DNA of 13,304 nucleotides from an uncultured Clostridia bacterium (GTDB lineage Bacteria > Bacillota > Clostridia > UBA1381). Under the pieces are notes generated by a model. It searched no databases and was not told where the DNA came from. It saw only the letters and a program-made list of their open reading frames with translations. Location: NCBI GenBank assembly GCA_934486495.1, contig CAKSPW010000061.1:1-13304 (forward strand). The letters are read 5' to 3'. Positions 1 to 9,200 of the stretch are shown in pieces. Within the stretch, counting starts at the first letter, position 1. Each line of letters begins with the position of its first letter. The position numbers were made by a program, and so were the translations under genes.

Positions 1-72
1 CAGCTAACATAGGTAGCCGCAAACCCTTGCTATAGCTTGCTTTTCGGTTTCTTGTCTTATTATAACACAATC
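1..72 (-). other. Sequence unrelated to the paralogous gene, possible end of an inserted element
   Basis: Leftward from position 73 the sequence stops resembling the paralogous gene at 2765-6181. That gene continues for another ~236 codons at the equivalent point, while this stretch encodes nothing similar in any frame. Seen here: a consensus extended -10 box (59-67), a GCTATAGC palindrome in the middle, and one frame open from an ATG at 76-74 to the window edge (about 25 codons, Arg/Lys-rich, starting MRLCYNK). That ATG overlaps the TGA of the upstream gene as ATGA. The reading is either a short translationally coupled downstream gene or, more likely in my view, the end of an insertion sequence or other mobile element with its own outward or inward promoter. 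No terminal repeat can be tested because the other end lies outside the window. Confidence 0.3.
59..67 (-). promoter_or_regulatory. Extended -10 promoter box (TGTTATAAT)
   Basis: On the minus strand the bases read TGTTATAAT, a perfect TATAAT preceded by the TG of an extended -10 element. No convincing TTGACA lies 17 bases upstream, but extended -10 promoters often work without one. It would fire leftward out of the window. It lies just past the abrupt stop of the GLUG gene, as expected if a new transcription unit or mobile element begins here. A chance match in AT-rich sequence cannot be excluded. Confidence 0.35.
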
Positions 73-2703
73 TCATATAAACACCTTTGCTTTATCGGCG
101 CCGCTTGTATTCATGCCGAACGCAAAGTTTCCGCCGCCGGATGCGTCCGCACTCTTAACACTTATAAGCTTTTTGCCGCAGTAAAGCGCCGCATAAACTC
201 TTGCACCGTCTGCCGCGGCATTTTCCTTTACCTTAACCATTGCAAGCTTGCCGCCCTCGATCACTCCGTAAACTCTGTTTCCGTCCGAGTCGGCAAGTCG
301 TATATCGCTCATCTCATACATCGGCCGCATACTGACCGTAACGTTAATTGCCTTTGTTACCATCTTATCGCCAAGCTTAACGCTCGCAGTGTATATACAG
401 TCCGCCGTGCCCGTACCTATCGGACGGTTATCCGTCAGACAACCGTTTTGGTCAATATATCCGTATTCGTCCGAATATGTGACCTCTGCACCGCCGTAAA
501 TATTGCTCTCAACATACATCTGACAATCAAGCACATCAAGCTTTTGATAGTTAAGCTTAATCGAGTTTTTAAGAGCTTCCGACTCCGATGCGTAATTTAT
601 GCGCTTTACATATACATCATCAATCATATATGCACTTTCCGCACCGATTTTAAGAGTCTGCACTCCGCCGTCATTTGATTTAATGTAAACAGTTTTTGTC
701 TGCCATGCTCTACCTAACGTTTTTTCGCGAAGCTGTGTGGCAAGATCGGTATTTCCTATTTTAAACACAAAGCCGCTCTCGCCCGAAACCGCTTTGCCCG
801 TAAACGATATTTTATAGTAAGCTCCGCTTTCAAGCTCTGTATTAAAGTTTACAATGCCGCCTGAGGAAAGCTTCAAAACATTCGAGCGTCTGCCATCGTT
901 TTCCGCATTATATATTTCTCCCTGCGCACCGGATATATTCATACCGCCGCCGGATACAAGATTTAAATATCCGTCCGTTTCCCATTTCAGATAAGGTCCG
1001 TCAGCTGACGGAAGAAAATCACAGCACCAGTCATAATCAAGCTCGCCTATGTTATTCATCGTGTCGCACCATTTGTAGCCGTCCGGCCACTCAGTAGACT
1101 GAACTGCCTGATAACAGTTTTCAACAGGTAGCCACATTATGCTTCTACCGAGAGTTGTATCGGAATAACAATCCGTTATTCTTGCACCGGCGTCCGCCAT
1201 GCCAAAAAGTCCTCCGTCATTGTTTACAACAGCCCAGCTGCCCTCAAGAAGTGTTTCGCTGTAGCCGCTGCTGTAGCAGCTTACAAGCTCGCCTCTGTCG
1301 TCTATCCGGCCGACAAGACCGCCGCCGTATCTGTATTCGCCTCTTGACGCATCCCTTACAAATGTTGAAGTGAAATCAATATTTTTAACATAACAGCCGT
1401 AAATTGATGAGCTTTCCGTCATCTTTCCGACAAGACCGCCCGCACAAGCGCCCCAGCTGTACTGATTTGCAAGAACAACCTTTATATCACGAACTCCAAG
1501 CTCATGAATATATGCACGTCCCCCCGTAACACCGAAAAGTCCGCCTATCGTATCTCCGTTAAAGCTTAGCTTATAATTTTTAATAACATGACCGTTTCCG
1601 TCAAAATCACCTTTAAACGGATTTGTTTCGCTTCCGAGCATGGAATAAAGCTGTTCGCCGCCGAAATCTATATCGTTTTCAAGACTGAAATATTTTCCGT
1701 CAGTGTTTGAAAAAGTGCAGACAAGATAATAATCATCTTTGTTGCAAATCCTGAACGGATTTTCGGCTGTTCCGTTTCCGTCTATTTCAACCGACGTTTT
1801 CTGCCACGAAAGAAGCGGGTATCCTCCGTTTATGCCGAATTCGTCCGCAATATAACCATTCCCGAGTTCGGCAAGCTTGACTGCGATATCGGAAGTACGC
1901 ACTCCCACATATCCGTACCAATTATTTGCCGACTGATTATTGTAGTCGCAAACCCATGGCCACGGTTCGTTAGATACATAAAATGAATTGATTATTTTAC
2001 TCGGCTTTTCGGCGTTTAAATAAACACCGATAAGATAATCCGAATAGCAGGATTCAACAACCGTACTGTTTGAAAAAATTCCGCCTATAATGCCCGAATC
2101 GAAATTTACATCTCCCACAACAGTTGTTCCGAGTGAATAACAATTTTTAACCGTATTGTCGCCGTTTGCCGAGCCGACAAGCGCACCGCCGCAGCGAAAT
2201 TGACCGCCGTTGAAGTCTGTTGAAATAGTTACCGATTTTGCATACGAGTCAGACAAAACCGCACTGCCTGCCATAGCGCCTATAATCGCTCCGGCTTCGC
2301 AGTCCCAATACTCCTCCGACATATGCAGCTGCGCATTCTCAACACCTAAGCCGTAAATATGCGCATTGCCCGAAACATATCCGAAAATGCCTCTTGATAC
2401 AGAATCCTTAACATTGATTTTGTAATTTCTGATTATGTGACCGCTGCCGTCAAATTCGCCTTTGAACGGATTATTCTTTGTACCTATGCATTCCGCCCAC
2501 ACTTCTCCCGATAAATCAATATCGTTTGTAAGTCGATAGATTTTGCCGGCTGCGCCGTTTTCGGACGAATTTATCTCCTTTGCCGCATTTAAAAGCTCGA
2601 ACGATGATGAAATAAGTACCGCCGCGTCATTGTTCGCCAAAACAATCGGCAACTGAGAAACCGAAACAGAAAGCGCAATTAATATGCTTAAAAGCTTTTT
2701 CAT
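73..2703 (-). CDS. Secreted GLUG-repeat protein, apparently truncated before its esterase domain
   Basis: The product is an 876-residue exported protein. A signal peptide spans roughly residues 1-24 (Lys-Lys, hydrophobic core, cleavage near VLA-NN). Two GLUG-type beta-helix blocks follow (about 30-300 and 305-585). Each opens with NPFKGxFDGxGHxIxNY and carries recurrent C-Y motifs (KNCYS, ESCYS, YGCYV, SCYSS, DCYSD) and GGLVG-type turns. Residues 590-703 form a jelly-roll carbohydrate-binding-like module ending in YMIDDVYVKR. About 705-795 is an atrophied Ig-like domain, and 796-876 is the start of another beta module. The order matches the neighbouring 1138-residue paralogue, but this copy stops at KAKVFI where the paralogue continues into an SGNH hydrolase. 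It therefore has no visible enzyme domain and is probably a disrupted copy, though it could still be exported as a binding protein. The ATG at 2703 is chosen because GGAG lies 7 bases upstream; a TTG at 2709 is less likely. Substrate is unknown, presumably a plant polysaccharide. Confidence 0.8.
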   Translation of the reverse strand: MKKLLSILIALSVSVSQLPIVLANNDAAVLISSSFELLNAAKEINSSENGAAGKIYRLTNDIDLSGEVWAECIGTKNNPFKGEFDGSGHIIRNYKINVKDSVSRGIFGYVSGNAHIYGLGVENAQLHMSEEYWDCEAGAIIGAMAGSAVLSDSYAKSVTISTDFNGGQFRCGGALVGSANGDNTVKNCYSLGTTVVGDVNFDSGIIGGIFSNSTVVESCYSDYLIGVYLNAEKPSKIINSFYVSNEPWPWVCDYNNQSANNWYGYVGVRTSDIAVKLAELGNGYIADEFGINGGYPLLSWQKTSVEIDGNGTAENPFRICNKDDYYLVCTFSNTDGKYFSLENDIDFGGEQLYSMLGSETNPFKGDFDGNGHVIKNYKLSFNGDTIGGLFGVTGGRAYIHELGVRDIKVVLANQYSWGACAGGLVGKMTESSSIYGCYVKNIDFTSTFVRDASRGEYRYGGGLVGRIDDRGELVSCYSSGYSETLLEGSWAVVNNDGGLFGMADAGARITDCYSDTTLGRSIMWLPVENCYQAVQSTEWPDGYKWCDTMNNIGELDYDWCCDFLPSADGPYLKWETDGYLNLVSGGGMNISGAQGEIYNAENDGRRSNVLKLSSGGIVNFNTELESGAYYKISFTGKAVSGESGFVFKIGNTDLATQLREKTLGRAWQTKTVYIKSNDGGVQTLKIGAESAYMIDDVYVKRINYASESEALKNSIKLNYQKLDVLDCQMYVESNIYGGAEVTYSDEYGYIDQNGCLTDNRPIGTGTADCIYTASVKLGDKMVTKAINVTVSMRPMYEMSDIRLADSDGNRVYGVIEGGKLAMVKVKENAAADGARVYAALYCGKKLISVKSADASGGGNFAFGMNTSGADKAKVFI

Positions 2704-2720
2704 ACACAATCTCCATATCC

Positions 2721-2749
2721 GTATGCGCCGCCGTGTGTGCGGCGCATAC
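2721..2749 (-). repeat. Perfect 11-bp stem-loop between the two GLUG genes
   Basis: GTATGCGCCGC (2721-2731) and its exact complement (2739-2749) flank a 7-base loop. No T-run follows on either strand, so it is not a standard intrinsic terminator. On the transcript it sits between the stop of the esterase gene and the GGAG ribosome binding site of the next gene. That fits an mRNA-stabilising or processing element that separates expression of the two genes; this role is inferred. Confidence 0.7.
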
Positions 2750-2764
2750 TAAAACAACAAAATT

Positions 2765-5700
2765 TTATTTTTCAAGTACATAATCAGCAATCGGAAGCTG
2801 CAATGCCTTAACTCCGTCAGCAACCGTTTTTGCTATAAAGTTTGCTCCGGCATTGGTGAAGTGAACGTTATCAGGTACATAATAGCCGAGATTGTTTATA
2901 CCCGAAAGTCCAACTTCTCTCATAAGTGCAAGAAATGCATTATTTACATCAATAACCGGTATATCCATCTGTCCTGCCATATTTCTCATAACATCGGGGA
3001 AACCTCCAAGATATGAGCTTGCAATATATCCGCCGTTTCCGTCAGATGTATCCGTTGCCGCACGCTTTGTTTCCGGTGATGTTACAAATACGGGAATTGC
3101 GCCTTTTTCTCTTGCTCCGAGTACGAGCTGAGATAAAAGCTCATTAAATTCTTTCTGCGAGAAATATCCGCAGTCGTTTGTTGCAAGCTGAATAAATACA
3201 TAGTCATTCTTTTTAAGCTTTGAAAGAAGCGTGTCAAAACGTCCCTTTGCAATAAATTCTTCAGCCGTCATTCCGCCTCTTGAGAGACTATTGTCAACTA
3301 CAACCTTTTGGCTGTCGAAATAGTCGCCTGCGACCTGACCCCAGCCGATAAGACCGGAATTGTCGGTATATGTTGCGCAGAGTGAGTCGCCTATTGTATG
3401 AATAGTTACCTTATCCGACAAAACATCGTAGCTTTCCTTTGTAAATGCAAGCGGTGTAATTCCGCTCATATCCATAACGAAAAGTTTAACCTTATCGCCG
3501 CCGGAGATGCTCATGTTGAGATTAATTTCTCCGCTTTGTGAAATGTCAAACAATTTTGCATCCGCAAGTACGCCGCCATTATAAACCGCAGCAATAAGCT
3601 TTGCTTCGCCTGCCGCATTTACATTAACCTTAACAGACGATATTTTACTTGCTTTTTGAATATCATAAACTGCATTTCCGCTTTCATCGGTAAGACCGAC
3701 ATTTACTATTTCATAAGGCGCTTTTTTAAGAATGTTAACATCTATACTCTTTTCAAGGTAATTGCCCTCACCGATTAATACCTTAGCCGTAAACGTATCA
3801 GAAACAGTTCCGAGTCCTGTGGGAATTATATCTGTTCTGTCGCCGGTTTCGTCAAGGTAGCCGTTAGCACTTGAGTAGAAAATGTCAACTCCGTCATAAA
3901 CTTGGTTTACAACGTAAAGGTCGCTGTTTAATTTGTCAAGCTTCTGATAAACAAGCTGAAGATTAAAGTCTATGCCGCTTTTCTCAAGAACTTCGTTTAC
4001 TTCAAACACTTCAACATCATCAATGTAAAATGCCTTGTCAGCACCTATTGTAAGCTCTGCCGCACCTGTTGATGACGCCTTAACGTAAGCCGTCTTTTCG
4101 TCCCACCATGCACCGCCGAGATACGCTTTTTTGATTACGTTTGTCAAATCATTTCCGCCGAGAGCAAATGTAAGATTTGTTCTTGCGTTTTCGGGAACAT
4201 AGCCCTTAAAGGTTACTTTATAATATTTGCCCTCTGTAAGATTTACAGAATATTTAAACGGCTCGTCCGCTGCTAATTTAAGCGCTGCCGATCTTCTGCC
4301 GCTGTCAGCCGCCGCTATCTTTTCTGCCTTTTTAAGACCGAATACCGCCTCGGGATCGGAAAGCGTCATTGAGCCTGCCGGGATAAGATTTATATATTTT
4401 CCATCATTTGCTTCACGCTTCAAAACAGGATAATCAAGTCCCGATTCGCTTCTCGGCTCAAAATAGCTGTTCCAGTTAAAGCTAAGGTTATTAACTTCTG
4501 TCTGCCATGCGCCCCAGTTCGGATATGTATCATAGTAATTTGTATGGTTATATCCCTGATAACAGTCATTTACCGGATTCCCGGGCTTTGACTGCATCAT
4601 CGGCTGTGTCGAATAACAATCCTCAACCTCTGCAAAGCTTGTACCTATTCCCACAAGACCTGCATTGTACATCGAGCCGGCTTTATCCTGACCGTCAACG
4701 ATTGACTCTCTGTATGCATTATCAACATTAAGCGAATAGCTTCTTCTTACCTCACAGCCTGCGCCGTCAATTTCTCCTATAAGACCACCTGTTGCATAAT
4801 AGTGCCCCTGATTAAATCTCTGATCGTTTTCGTCGGGTCTGTTAAATGTTATGTTCTTTGCAAAGCAGCCAACAACGGAAGCGTTATCAATAAGCTTTCC
4901 TATCATGCCTCCGGCAATGTTTTTGTAGCTCCACCATTCTCTTGTAAATGTAACGTCCTCAACGCCTAAATCATGAATAAGAGCGTTTCCGCCTACCCAT
5001 GCAAAAAGTCCGTTGAAATTGTTTGTGTCATTTCCTATTTTTGTTAAGATTGTGAAGTTTTTTATTACGTTACCGTCACCGTTAAAATCACCTTTAAACG
5101 GATTCGCTTCCGACCCTATCATTTTGCCGTACCACGCTGCACCGCCTAAATCTATATCAGCCGTAAGTTTGAAGAACACGCCGTCTGTATTCTCAATAAG
5201 ACTTAATGTTTCAAGATCTGCTGCGTTTGATATAAGGTAAGGCGAGTCTGCCGTTCCGTTGCCGCTAAGCGGAATCTCATCCGACTGCCACTTGAGCAGC
5301 GGATAACCGAATGCATTATTCTTAAATGCTTCTCCAAGCTTTGAAGCACAGCTTTTGATTTCGCTGAGTGTTACGGTACTTCCGACTCCGCAATCAGAAG
5401 TTCCGTATGAATTTGTAACCGTATACGAACTTCCCGATGTTGTTGTAAGCTTTGTTTCCGTATAGCAATTTTCTATCGCTCCGCCCGTAAGTTTTCCGAC
5501 AAGACCGGCATTGTATTCTATATTTATACCGCTGCCTGTCGGGTGAGATGTTATTGTAAATCCCGTTGCATAGCAATTCTTAACAGAGCTTTGATCGCTC
5601 ATCATGCCTGTAAGTCCTCCGATAGCCACGAAATTTGAATCCCAGCCCGGATCTTTGTCCAATACTCCGACATTTTTTGCATAACAGTTTTCAATGGTTG

Positions 5701-6181
5701 AACTGCCTTTCATTTCTCCGGCTATTGCACCTGCCGCACAGTAATTTCCGGCATTAGCCGTCCAATACGTAAGAGTGGAAATTGTCATATTCTCAACACC
5801 GAGATTTTTAACGCTTGCATTTCCGTCCAAAACTCCAAAAATTCCGGGATGATAATAAAAATTAAGATTACAGTTTACATTTCTTATTACATGACCCGCA
5901 CCGTCAAAATTACCCTTAAACGGATACTCTGTTCTTGAACCGACTGACTGCCACCCCCAGTCGTCAATACCCGAAAGATCCAAATCATTCGTTAATTTCC
6001 AATACTTCCCTGCACTGCCGTCAGAGTCATTTTTTATAGTTGTTGCAAAGTTTGTCAAATCCTCAACTGTCGAAATTAAAATTGGGTTTTCCTCGCTCGT
6101 ACCTGCCTCGTCTGCGCTGACTGCCGTAAAGCATGAAAGCATCATACAAACGGATAAAAGCATACTCAAGGTTTTTTTCAT
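2765..6181 (-). CDS. Secreted GLUG-repeat protein with C-terminal SGNH (CE12-like) esterase
   Basis: This 1138-residue exported protein has a signal peptide (residues 1-23, cleavage near VSA-DE). Two GLUG beta-helix blocks follow (about 32-300 and 305-595), with repeated IENCYA/VKNCYA motifs and AGLVG/GGLIG turns. Then come a carbohydrate-binding-like jelly roll (about 598-727), an atrophied Ig-like domain (730-820) and a linker beta module (822-915). The C-terminal domain (925-1138) is an SGNH hydrolase: IGDSL carries the nucleophile Ser933, SRGG (968-971) gives the oxyanion-hole glycine, TND (1001-1003) gives block III, and DNVH supplies Asp1104 and His1107. This layout resembles rhamnogalacturonan acetylesterases (CE12), so removal of acetyl groups from pectin or another acetylated polysaccharide is likely; block III has TND where those enzymes usually have HND. 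No LPXTG or SLH anchor is visible. The ATG follows an AAAGGA site 11 bases upstream. It sits in a tandem pair with a truncated paralogue downstream. The exact substrate is not readable from sequence. Confidence 0.87.
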   Translation of the reverse strand: MKKTLSMLLSVCMMLSCFTAVSADEAGTSEENPILISTVEDLTNFATTIKNDSDGSAGKYWKLTNDLDLSGIDDWGWQSVGSRTEYPFKGNFDGAGHVIRNVNCNLNFYYHPGIFGVLDGNASVKNLGVENMTISTLTYWTANAGNYCAAGAIAGEMKGSSTIENCYAKNVGVLDKDPGWDSNFVAIGGLTGMMSDQSSVKNCYATGFTITSHPTGSGINIEYNAGLVGKLTGGAIENCYTETKLTTTSGSSYTVTNSYGTSDCGVGSTVTLSEIKSCASKLGEAFKNNAFGYPLLKWQSDEIPLSGNGTADSPYLISNAADLETLSLIENTDGVFFKLTADIDLGGAAWYGKMIGSEANPFKGDFNGDGNVIKNFTILTKIGNDTNNFNGLFAWVGGNALIHDLGVEDVTFTREWWSYKNIAGGMIGKLIDNASVVGCFAKNITFNRPDENDQRFNQGHYYATGGLIGEIDGAGCEVRRSYSLNVDNAYRESIVDGQDKAGSMYNAGLVGIGTSFAEVEDCYSTQPMMQSKPGNPVNDCYQGYNHTNYYDTYPNWGAWQTEVNNLSFNWNSYFEPRSESGLDYPVLKREANDGKYINLIPAGSMTLSDPEAVFGLKKAEKIAAADSGRRSAALKLAADEPFKYSVNLTEGKYYKVTFKGYVPENARTNLTFALGGNDLTNVIKKAYLGGAWWDEKTAYVKASSTGAAELTIGADKAFYIDDVEVFEVNEVLEKSGIDFNLQLVYQKLDKLNSDLYVVNQVYDGVDIFYSSANGYLDETGDRTDIIPTGLGTVSDTFTAKVLIGEGNYLEKSIDVNILKKAPYEIVNVGLTDESGNAVYDIQKASKISSVKVNVNAAGEAKLIAAVYNGGVLADAKLFDISQSGEINLNMSISGGDKVKLFVMDMSGITPLAFTKESYDVLSDKVTIHTIGDSLCATYTDNSGLIGWGQVAGDYFDSQKVVVDNSLSRGGMTAEEFIAKGRFDTLLSKLKKNDYVFIQLATNDCGYFSQKEFNELLSQLVLGAREKGAIPVFVTSPETKRAATDTSDGNGGYIASSYLGGFPDVMRNMAGQMDIPVIDVNNAFLALMREVGLSGINNLGYYVPDNVHFTNAGANFIAKTVADGVKALQLPIADYVLEK

Positions 6182-6213
6182 TTAATAATCATTCCTTTCG
6201 ACTTTTTTATTTT

Positions 6214-6241
6214 GCAATTGCAGCACGCATACTGCAATTGC
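6214..6241 (-). repeat. Perfect 10-bp stem-loop after the propeller gene
   Basis: GCAATTGCAG (6214-6223) and its exact complement (6232-6241) enclose an 8-base loop in the 71-bp gap between the propeller gene and the esterase gene. On the transcribed strand it is followed by an A-rich stretch rather than a U-tract, so it should not terminate transcription by the intrinsic route. A role in protecting the 3' end of the upstream message, or as a processing site, is inferred from position alone. Confidence 0.65.
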
Positions 6242-6252
6242 TGAAAACAAAC

Positions 6253-9200
6253 TCATTTTTCCTCAGTGTACGGTGCCGGGAATGTCCAGAATCCCTCCGC
6301 ACGCTCCCACATAAACAGGTCGCCCGTAACCGGATTTACAACCAATGTTTCAGGCCCGGAGCCTGTGCTCGGTCCGTCCTTTACAATTGACTTCTCATCG
6401 CCCATTGAAGAAAGCACCTGCCATGTTTCACCTCTGTCGCATGAGCGCTGAACTGCTGCCGTTGCCTTACTCATACTGCTGCCGTAACCGCCCATATAGA
6501 TAATGTCGGGGTGTCTTGGGTCAATTGCCAAAAGCTGATACCACTTATCGTTTGACATGCACTGAGCATTTATATTCTCTCCGATATTTACGTGCTCATT
6601 ATTCGGGTCAATTCTAACAATTGTAACTCCCGAATAAATGTTGCCCGGAAGATAATATATAATATCGTTTATACCGTCATACTCCATATCCCATACATGA
6701 ACACCGGAACCCGACGTAAACATTGAGGTTGATGTTCCTCTTGCCGGCTCATCGTCGATTTTTACCTTAGAGAACGGATACCATGTCTTTCCGTCATCAT
6801 AGGAACATACGATAACCTCGTTGTTTAGTCCCCAAAGCTCTCTGTTATGATAGTAGTTGACAGCCATAACAAGCTGACAGCCCGAAAGCTCTGTCCATGT
6901 TTTGCATCTGTCACGGCTTACATATTCGCCTGCAAAAACCGTGTCCGGATCTCTCGGTGAGCGCCAGAACGATGTTGCACGGCGTGCAAGACCGTATTTG
7001 AGCTTATGTCCCGTATCCGTCCACGTATCTCCGCCGTCCATACTTACCCAAATACCTCTCGGATCATACCAGCCGCTTGCGTTTGCAGAAACGAGTGTAT
7101 TATCGTCAACCGCAACAGTACCGTATGCGCAGCCGAATCCGCCTGCCGCTTCAATGGCTTTCCATGTATAACCGCTGTCATAGCTTATAATTCCGAGCAA
7201 ATCCTGCGCACCGCCGAAAATTCTGTTCGGTTCATACGGGTCAAAGTTTATTCTTCCGCCCGGCGGTGTTCCGCAATAGCCGTTAGCGTCCCAAATGAAG
7301 TTTTCGCCGCCGTCACTGCTTGATGTTACCCAGTCGCCGCCGAGCGACCATACCTTGTTTTCATCTGTCGGGTGCCATGCAAACGGATGCTGTCTTGAGT
7401 GACAGAAGAAAAAGTCCTTTGACTTGTCATAACCGCACTCCGTCCATGTTTTTCCGCCGTCATGTGTAAAATATCTGCGGTTGTTATATCTTTCATAGTC
7501 ACGGTCGTCTACGAGCATATAATTCGGGTTTGCCGGACTTACCTCAAGATCACGTGCTATATTTCTAACATCATGAACGTCGCTGTCTACCGGGAAATCA
7601 ATGTTTTCCGGTCTTGTAAACGTTTCGCCGCAGTTTTCCGAAATCAGCACACCCTCATAATCGTTTATGTAGACATTATCGGGATATGTATCTATTATAC
7701 TAAGACCGTAAATCGGTCTGCCGGATAAAATCTGTCTGAAGCTTACGCCGTGATCGTCGCTTATGAAAAATCCTCGTTCGTTTCCGACATAAAGTCTGCC
7801 TGTTTTCGGGTGTACACCGACAACGCTGTCAGACATATCCGAATTAACCAAATTCCACGTTTTTCCGCCGTCATCGGTTCTGAAAAGTCCGCCCTCTCTG
7901 TCACTGAAAAGCTTTATAACATCCTGATCCGAGCCCTCAAGCCCTGCCGAAAGCTTATAAAGATTTGACCAATATGCAATACGGCTGCCGCCGATTTTTT
8001 CATCATAGCTTGATTTATCCCAGGCAAGCTGCTGTCTTGTGTCACGCTGGCCGTTGAATATGTATGAATGAACGTGCTGCCAATTTTCACCCATATCCTC
8101 CGAAAGATAAATACCCGTCCATGAGTTATCGGAGTTTGAACCTATTCCGAGAACTCTGTTTTTATTGTTCGGGTCAATCGCAACATCAACACATCCGCTT
8201 GCCATCCATCCGCGATAGCTTCTCTGCCACGTTTTGCCGCCGTCCGTTGAACGTATAAGGCCACCTATATCAACTCCGCCGAAAAGCAGCATTCCGTCAA
8301 CCTTATCGCACTCAATCGCCTGCATCCACTGACCGCCCTCGCCGCCGAGAACGCCCTTGTCACGAAGCTCCTGCGAAACACACGGGATTTGAGTCCATAT
8401 GCTGTTTTGTTTATTAAACACATCATAATCCGAAATATTCGGAATATTTTCAGTCCACTTTATCTGTCTTATATCGTCCGACTCCGAAGCAACGGCTATA
8501 TCGTTTGCCGCCCAATGCTCACTTGTCACGTCCGAAAAGTTATTTTTGTAAATGCTCTTTGAGCCCTCCGGGCTTGTTCCTGATGCGCGGTTAAATATTG
8601 CCGCCGCTTCCGCACGCGTTACAAAATTATCTCCGCGATAGCTTCCGTCCTCATAGCCTCTGAAAATGCCGTCCTTAACAAGTCTTGCAAAGCAATCGTC
8701 ACTTGAAGAATTGTCATTTCCGTACTTAATTATGTAAGCAAGTCTTGCTATATCAACTCTTCTTGCTTTTTCGTCAGAAGCAGCAAATCCCGAAAAGTCC
8801 TTATCCTTTGCAATTCTGCCTGCCATGAGAAGCGCTTCATTCATTGTGATGTTGTTATTTGGTCTGAATGTTCCGTCCTCATAGCCCTTTATGTAGCTTC
8901 TTGATTTTACAAGATGCTCGCCTGTGTAATCAGCCGCTGTTTTGAAAGCTGCCGAAGCCGCCTTTTCCGGCTTTTTGCCTGCCGAAGACAGAACCTCGTC
9001 CGAAACGGTTATTGTGTATTCCGTATCTGCCACAAGCTTATCACCGAATGGTACAACGTGTACTTTCTTGTTGTCAAGAGCATCAACAAATGCGTGCTGA
9101 ATAAGTCCTGTGTCCTTTTTCCCGTTTACGAGGATTTTTGACTTGTCAAGCTTTCCTACAGCATTGTTAAACGTAAACGTCACAACAGGTACAACCTCTG

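Noticed and set aside
37..678. A 213-codon plus-strand open frame opposite the truncated GLUG gene
   Set aside because: It lies wholly antisense to a well-supported gene, has no recognisable domain, and its composition (short basic/hydrophobic runs) is that of a reverse-strand shadow. The other plus-strand frames of 60-105 codons were dropped for the same reason.
2704..2709. TTG start two codons upstream of the truncated GLUG gene
   Set aside because: The ATG at 2703 has GGAG at a 7-base spacing and begins the typical MKK signal peptide; a TTG there has no advantage.
6214..6241. Rho-independent terminator
   Set aside because: The stem is perfect but no T-run follows on either strand. The same applies to the stem-loops at 2721-2749 and 12080-12111.
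6253..8400. Sialidase (GH33) assignment for the Asp-box propeller
   Set aside because: Asp boxes are shared by several propeller families. No FRIP/YRIP arginine motif was found, and the length and GGVDIGG motif fit a GH74-like double propeller better.
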